Assembly: GCA_018883305.1 (NCBI GenBank)
Contig: VEQI01000108.1
Span: 1-9,231, forward strand
From: Limnohabitans sp.
Lineage (GTDB): Bacteria; Pseudomonadota; Gammaproteobacteria; Burkholderiales; Burkholderiaceae_C
Length of the DNA: 9,231 nt
Direction: 5' to 3'
Position 1 is the stretch's first letter; each line of letters starts with the position of its first letter. Shown here piece after piece: positions 5,457 through 9,231 of this stretch. Under the pieces are notes generated by a model that was not told where the DNA came from, searched no databases, and saw only the letters and a program-made list of their open reading frames with translations. The translations under genes were made by a program, and so were the position numbers.

Positions 5457-6956
5457 TCAAAGTGCACCCAATAGACTGCTCACCTTGGGCGAGCCCACAC
5501 CGGTCACCAGATCAAAACCGGTCATCGGATCACAGCTGGCGTATGCGCACACCCGACCGCTGGTTTCCGAGGTGGTGGTGATATCCCAGAAACTGCTGGA
5601 CAAGGTATTCAGGTAGAAGCGGGCCAGGACATCGCTGCTTTTCACCACGTTGCCCTTGCGTGCGTTGTTGATCGCCAGAATGCCTGCCCATTGAGGTGCC
5701 GCCAACGAGGTGCCGCCCGCAATGATCCATCGCCCCACGCCCAATGCGTTGGTGAAATACACATACTGTCCCGAACGTGGATCGGCGTTGAATGCCACAT
5801 CCGGCACGGTTCTGGAAGTCAGCGCATTGCTGCCCCAGGCCACCCCGCTCTGGTAAGTGGGCAACGCCAGATAGGCACTGACACCACCACCAGATCCGGC
5901 CCAACCGGTCTCGGTCCGGTTGGTGCCGTCCCACGCCAACGTGGTTCCTCCGACCGCCACCACACGTGTGGAGACGGCCGGCCAGTTGACCTGCGTACCG
6001 TTATCACCCGAGGCAGCTACATACGACATGCCAGCCGTGGTAAAAAGCGCCTCCTGGTCTGACACCCAAGCCCCTTCCTGCACCGCAAAACTCATGTTGA
6101 CCACCCCTGGCCCCATCTTGTTGGCCAATTTGATGGCGCCCACCATGCTGGCCAGTGAACTGTCCGCCGCCTCGATCAGGACGATAGTGGCATGTGGGGC
6201 CGTGGCGTGTACCCACGACACATCCAGGGTGGCTTCCATGGCCCAGCTGGCGTCATAGTTGGGCGCGGTGTCGGTCAGGTTGCCATCCGCAGTGGCATAA
6301 GCCACCTTCAACTGACAAGCGGTGTTGGAATTGACCAGCGGCAACGTGGTGCTGGCTGGCACGCTGGTGGACGTGCAGGTTGGCAAATTGAAACGGGTGA
6401 TGAACTGTTGCAAATCGGATTGCACGCGAGGTGCATGAAAAGCACTGATGATGTAGACCGTCTGGCCCGCCCCCAGATCGGCCGTGGCCGAGGTGGGCAT
6501 CGTGGGCATGGTGTAGAGCGAACGAATGTCGTCCGGCTTGTAGGCCGTGTTGGTATAGGTCACACCACCGATGGGCGCACTGCGAAACCCTTTGCCCTCA
6601 TTCCAGTTCCAGCGCTGGCGTCCACGGATGTCGCGGTGACGATGGTCCATGACTAGACTGGTGCCATCATTTTCCAGTTTGTTCAGATCGTCCGGGTTCA
6701 TGGCGGACGTGTCAGCGTCGAGTACGCGATTGTTGATGTTGTACATCTTGCGCCCCACGATCGGTGGCGTGGTGTCCGTGGTGGGCGAGAGGAAATACGC
6801 GGGTGTGACAGTTGCCACGGGCAGTGTGCTGCCACCCCCGCCAAGCGAGGCTGCGCCGGAGCCCGCTCCTCCGCAAGCAACCAGACCGGCCGCACTGATG
6901 AGGCTGATCAGCCACGGGAGAGATGAACGAAAAGTCATGGAGATGTGCTGGTTCAT
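5457..6956 (-). CDS. S53 (sedolisin/kumamolisin-type) serine-carboxyl peptidase, predicted lipoprotein
   Basis: The 499-residue product has a lipoprotein signal peptide with lipobox LVAC (Cys28) followed by a Gly/Ser-rich linker, so it is probably anchored in the outer membrane or at the cell surface. All four catalytic residues of family S53 can be placed: Glu241 and Asp245 in EATLD, Asp318 in SGDNG (oxyanion hole), and Ser417 in GGTSLAAP. Other family marks are YKPDDIRSLY (139-148) at the start of the mature-like domain, WPAVSTRVVAVGGTTL (325-340), GSGGGVSAYL (354-363), VPDVAFNADPRSG (384-396), and the C-terminal calcium site WDIT (457-460) with GFDLVTGVGSP (480-490). S53 enzymes are acid-active endopeptidases. 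Cysteine pairs 194/214 and 470/475 could form disulfides. Only about 110 residues separate the lipobox from the catalytic domain, and they do not resemble the large pro-kumamolisin propeptide. The start at 6956 has AAGGA six bases upstream. The gene is divergent from the DUF6502 gene. Confidence 0.93.
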   Translation of the reverse strand: MNQHISMTFRSSLPWLISLISAAGLVACGGAGSGAASLGGGGSTLPVATVTPAYFLSPTTDTTPPIVGRKMYNINNRVLDADTSAMNPDDLNKLENDGTSLVMDHRHRDIRGRQRWNWNEGKGFRSAPIGGVTYTNTAYKPDDIRSLYTMPTMPTSATADLGAGQTVYIISAFHAPRVQSDLQQFITRFNLPTCTSTSVPASTTLPLVNSNTACQLKVAYATADGNLTDTAPNYDASWAMEATLDVSWVHATAPHATIVLIEAADSSLASMVGAIKLANKMGPGVVNMSFAVQEGAWVSDQEALFTTAGMSYVAASGDNGTQVNWPAVSTRVVAVGGTTLAWDGTNRTETGWAGSGGGVSAYLALPTYQSGVAWGSNALTSRTVPDVAFNADPRSGQYVYFTNALGVGRWIIAGGTSLAAPQWAGILAINNARKGNVVKSSDVLARFYLNTLSSSFWDITTTSETSGRVCAYASCDPMTGFDLVTGVGSPKVSSLLGAL

Positions 6957-6995
6957 ATCAATCCTTGGGGACCGGTGAAGTCAAGGGTTGGACGA

Positions 6996-7024
6996 ATCGT
7001 AACACATCAAATGGGAAATTTTAA
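6996..7024 (-). promoter_or_regulatory. Possible sigma70-type promoter for the S53 peptidase gene
   Basis: Read on the minus strand, TTAAAA (7024-7019) and TACGAT (7001-6996) are spaced by 17 bases and lie about 40 bases upstream of the ATG at 6956. Each hexamer matches consensus at four of six positions, so this is a weak prediction. It overlaps the left edge of the divergent promoter, which would allow joint control. Confidence 0.28.
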
Positions 7025-7049
7025 CATTTATAAATGACTGGATTAGAAT
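7021..7049 (+). promoter_or_regulatory. Sigma70-type promoter of the DUF6502 operon, positioned for a leaderless transcript
   Basis: TTAACA (7021-7026, five of six to TTGACA), a 17-base spacer and TAGAAT (7044-7049, five of six to TATAAT) form a good sigma70-type promoter. A start seven bases after the -10 falls on the A of the ATG at 7056. No Shine-Dalgarno sequence precedes that ATG, which agrees with a leaderless or nearly leaderless mRNA. Confidence 0.6.
7025..7036. promoter_or_regulatory. 12-bp palindrome inside the promoter spacer, candidate operator
   Basis: CATTTATAAATG is a perfect 12-bp palindrome that occupies most of the spacer between the -35 and -10 hexamers and overlaps the last two bases of the -35. 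A dimeric repressor bound here would block polymerase. The adjacent gene encodes a protein with a helix-turn-helix-like segment, so autoregulation is a possibility. An AT-rich palindrome of this size can also arise by chance. Confidence 0.4.
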
Positions 7050-7055
7050 CTTGAC

Positions 7056-7937
7056 ATGGCCCGAAAACTCACGCCCGTCAAGGATGCAGGCAAACCCCGT
7101 CGCGGGGTCTCCGCTGAACCACAGGATGTGCTGGCAGCAATGTCAGAGGTCATGCAACCCCTGGTTGAATTGCTGCTGAACAGCGGCATTGATTACCCGC
7201 ATTTCGCCAGCCACCTCAAACCATTGTTCATCGAGCAGGCAAGGCGTGAACTTGCACGCATGCAACTCACACCCACGGATTCTTCTTTGAGTGTGCTCAG
7301 CGGCGTACATCGCAAAGATGTGAAAAGCTGGCGTGAGAACAACTTGAGCAACACCAAGCCTCGCCCCATCTCCATCAGTGCCCAAGTGTTTGCCGCCTGG
7401 GTTCAGCACCCAAGCTATCGGGATCGGAAAAAACAACCCAAGCCGTTAAACCGCACCGGTCATGCCCCCTCGTTTGAGACATTGGTGCGACTGATCACCC
7501 AAGACATTCACCCCTTCACCGTGCTGCAAGATCTAATCCGGCTGGATCTGGTGCGCGTGGAGATTCAGCGTGGCAAGGAAGTGGTGGTGCCCTACCTGGC
7601 CGGCTTTGTGCCACCGGCAGGATCGCAAGAAGCCTTGCAACTCATGGCCAATCACGTGGCTGACCATGCCAAAACCGCGGTCGCCAACCTGCTGGGTGAA
7701 GCTCCCGCGCTTGAACAAAGCGTGTATGCCGCTGGCATCACCACGCAATCTGCACAACGACTGGGGGCCTTGTCACGTGAATGGTGGGAGGACATGCGGG
7801 CCGCCCTGATTCAGGAAGCCTCGCGTTTGTATGAGCAAGACAAACATTTGCCGCAAGCAGACCAGCGTGTGCGCATCGGCAGTTACTTTCATGCCGAAAC
7901 GCTGCCGCTCACCAGCCAGGACACGTCCACCTCATGA
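7056..7937 (+). CDS. DUF6502 family protein with helix-turn-helix-like segment
   Basis: I recognise this 293-residue protein as DUF6502, an uncharacterised family frequent in Burkholderiales. The N-terminus is basic (MARKLTPVKDAGKPRR). A helical region follows (about 24-70) with the family-like PLVELLLNSGIDYPHFASHLKPLF (35-58). Residues 77-93 (SLSVLSGVHRKDVKSWR) read like the turn and recognition helix of a helix-turn-helix, so DNA binding is plausible but not shown. The middle (TLVRLITQDIHPFTVLQDLIRLDLV, 142-166) looks like a winged-helix or small helical domain, and the C-terminal half is helical with an acidic/basic pattern (236-262). It has no signal peptide or membrane segment and should be cytosolic. 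The ATG at 7056 has no Shine-Dalgarno and sits at the predicted transcription start; a second in-frame ATG at residue 29 also lacks a clear site. Its stop overlaps the next start in ATGA, making it the first gene of an operon with exported lipoproteins. Confidence 0.85.
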   Translation: MARKLTPVKDAGKPRRGVSAEPQDVLAAMSEVMQPLVELLLNSGIDYPHFASHLKPLFIEQARRELARMQLTPTDSSLSVLSGVHRKDVKSWRENNLSNTKPRPISISAQVFAAWVQHPSYRDRKKQPKPLNRTGHAPSFETLVRLITQDIHPFTVLQDLIRLDLVRVEIQRGKEVVVPYLAGFVPPAGSQEALQLMANHVADHAKTAVANLLGEAPALEQSVYAAGITTQSAQRLGALSREWWEDMRAALIQEASRLYEQDKHLPQADQRVRIGSYFHAETLPLTSQDTSTS

Positions 7938-8661
7938 GCTTGCAGCGCCTGCTTTTGCTGACCTGGCTATGCCTGTTGAATGCCTGCGGGGGCTCCAGCG
8001 CAGTCTTCAAGGCACCGTCACCAGCGTCATCGATGCCCGACATTTTCAAGTGCGTGGCGTGACCGTCAACGCCTCCATTGCCAACCTCACACTGCCCACA
8101 GGCATGACGTCGCTGTCGCAAGGCACAATCGTCAGCGTCTTGGGGACATTGGATGAGTCGGGGAACATGATGGCCACGCAAGTCGTCGCCACCTTGACGC
8201 CTGCGGATGGCAAAGTGGTGGAGTTCGTCGGGCTGGCCAGCCAATATGATGCCGCCCTTCAAACGTTTATGTTGTCAACCCAGCGGGCGGGTCAATCACT
8301 CAACCTGCGAGCCACGCTGGGGCCGCAAGTCAGTTACAAGAATGGCACCTTGTCCAGACTCAGTTCGTCAGGCGCTGGCGGTGTCACCGTTCGAGTGGAG
8401 GGCAAGTGGTCCAACTCGGGCACGCTCAGTGTTTACAGCATCCAATTCATTCCCCCCAAACCTGAAGCAGCCAATGGCACACAACCGGTCTTGATTCAGG
8501 GGCTTATCGGCGATCTGGTCGCCAACACCAGTGTCACCATCAACGGCATGACATTGCGACTCTCGGACACCAGCACCCTGGAGCTGGGCGAAAAGGTGGA
8601 TGTCTGGCTTTACCCAAACAGCCAGGGCGGCGAAGCAGGACACATCGAACACGCGGATTGA
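7934..8661 (+). CDS. DUF5666-type lipoprotein, reading frame broken between signal peptide and body
   Basis: The gene starts at ATG 7934, overlapping the DUF6502 stop in ATGA. This frame encodes a textbook lipoprotein signal, MSLQRLLLLTWLCLLNAC with lipobox LNAC and a CGGSS linker, but then stops at 8060-8062. The mature body is in the -1 frame from about 8005 to the TGA at 8659. It consists of three beta-rich modules like DUF5666 (OB-like): LQGTVTSV..RHFQVRGVTV, then FVGLASQYDAALQTFML, then IQGLIGDLVANTSVTING, each ending with a G.kV.V.G/W.Y strand. One base appears to be missing between 7988 and about 8007; the five-G run at 7988-7992 is the likeliest place. Without frame correction the body could be read only from ATG 7969 or 7831, and neither gives an export signal although the domain is exported in relatives. 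This may be a real mutation, a sequencing error in the G run, or slippage. Function is unknown; it is probably structural or ligand-binding in the envelope. Confidence 0.8.
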
Positions 8662-8683
8662 TGTGACATCCACAAGGGCTATC

Positions 8684-9231
8684 ATGCAAGCAGATATGCC
8701 CTACTTTTCTGTCACCGTGCCCGCCAGCATTTCCCGCTGGTTATCGGCGTTGACTTGCTGTGCTGGGATCAGCTTATTGATGAGTTGCGGCGGCAGCGCC
8801 ACATCATCACCCAGTACCAGCACCCTGCTCACCGGCCGATTTGTGGACAGCGCCGTCTCCGGACTCAGCTACCTGACCAGCAGTCAAGTGGCTTGCATCA
8901 CCCGTTCAGATGGCGGATTTGACTACAACAAGGGTGACACCATCACCTTCAAGTTGGGCGCCGTTGAATTTCCTGTGGTCACGGCAGATACGCTGGTGAC
9001 ACCCTTGGACATGGTGCCAGGGGCCACCTCGACGGACACGTTGACCAACATCGCCTATTTTCTGCAAGCCCTGGATGCGGACGACAACCCCTACAACGGC
9101 ATCACACTGGGCGCGTCGCTTGCCAAGCAAGCGACACAGGCGGTCAATTTCACGCAGACGGTAGACGCTTTTGTCAAAGACCCCGTGGTGACCGCCCTGA
9201 TCAAGGCCAGGGGCACCGCCAGCACCACCAC
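8684..9231 (+). CDS. Predicted lipoprotein of unknown function, N-terminal part (3' end outside window)
   Basis: The frame is open from ATG 8684 to the window end (182 complete codons). The start has AAGGG five bases upstream; an ATG at 8696 is an alternative with a poorer site. A signal peptide leads to lipobox LMSC (Cys35) followed by GGSATSSPSTST, a flexible tether. The mature part begins GRFVDSAVSGLSYLT, then a DGGFDYNKGDTITFKLG strand pair, VTPLDMVPGA and a NIAYFLQALDADDNPYNGITL helix. I know this order (a DSAVSG beta-module, a G.F.Y..GD.I.F.LG hairpin, then an LQ.LD.D..P.NGI segment) from secreted or surface proteins of Gamma- and Betaproteobacteria with no assigned function. It follows the DUF5666 gene by 22 bases on the same strand and is likely in the same operon. 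The rest of the protein lies beyond the window. Confidence 0.82.
   Translation, partial: MQADMPYFSVTVPASISRWLSALTCCAGISLLMSCGGSATSSPSTSTLLTGRFVDSAVSGLSYLTSSQVACITRSDGGFDYNKGDTITFKLGAVEFPVVTADTLVTPLDMVPGATSTDTLTNIAYFLQALDADDNPYNGITLGASLAKQATQAVNFTQTVDAFVKDPVVTALIKARGTASTT

Noticed and set aside
7985..8007. Programmed -1 frameshift signal in the DUF5666 gene
   Set aside because: No X-XXY-YYZ slippery heptamer in the correct phase and no obvious downstream stem were found; a lost base or sequencing error is simpler.
1..9231. CRISPR array, insertion sequence or rRNA
   Set aside because: No regularly spaced direct repeats, no transposase-like protein and no rRNA-like sequence were seen.

Overview
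The window joins the right-hand end of an integrated phage-derived element (about 1-2061) to ordinary chromosome (about 2062-9231). The host looks like a betaproteobacterium of the Burkholderiales, plausibly Comamonadaceae. This is inferred from an orphan Bug/TctC periplasmic binding protein beside a class III CoA-transferase, from a DUF6502 + DUF5666 gene pair, and from G+C of about 60-65% in the chromosomal stretches I counted. The first 240 bases have only about 43% G+C (103/240 counted), so the left edge has foreign composition.

Element (1-2061): the C-terminal part of a T4 gp41-like replicative helicase is followed by an HK97-fold major capsid protein and a 138-residue protein of unknown function. 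All three lie on the + strand with gaps of 11 and 7 bases, and the run ends at a strong terminator (1936-1959). It is followed by the 3' part of a tRNA-Asn(GUU) gene, from the anticodon loop to CCA (2017-2061), with no matching 5' half. That is the usual signature of an integrase attachment site (attR). No terminase, portal, protease or tail gene lies between the capsid gene and the boundary, so the element is either a decayed prophage or a satellite-like island. The old tRNA terminator (2070-2105) marks the start of host DNA.

Metabolic operon (2231-5453, +): a secreted Bug-family solute-binding protein, a CaiB/BaiF-type CoA-transferase and a YhdH/AcuI-type NADPH-dependent 2-enoyl-CoA reductase. 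The three are tightly spaced; the last two overlap by one base (TAATG). A reasonable inference is uptake or sensing of a small carboxylic acid, activation to a CoA thioester, and reduction of an unsaturated acyl-CoA.

Envelope region (5457-9231): a lipoprotein-type S53 (sedolisin/kumamolisin) peptidase on the - strand is divergent from a + strand run. That run is a DUF6502 protein with a helix-turn-helix-like segment, a DUF5666 lipoprotein whose signal peptide and body are in different reading frames, and a third lipoprotein cut by the window end. The DUF6502 gene has a well-formed sigma70-type promoter placed so that transcription would begin at or very near its ATG, and a 12-bp perfect palindrome lies inside the promoter spacer. 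Three predicted lipoproteins around one putative regulator suggest a co-regulated cell-surface module of unknown function.
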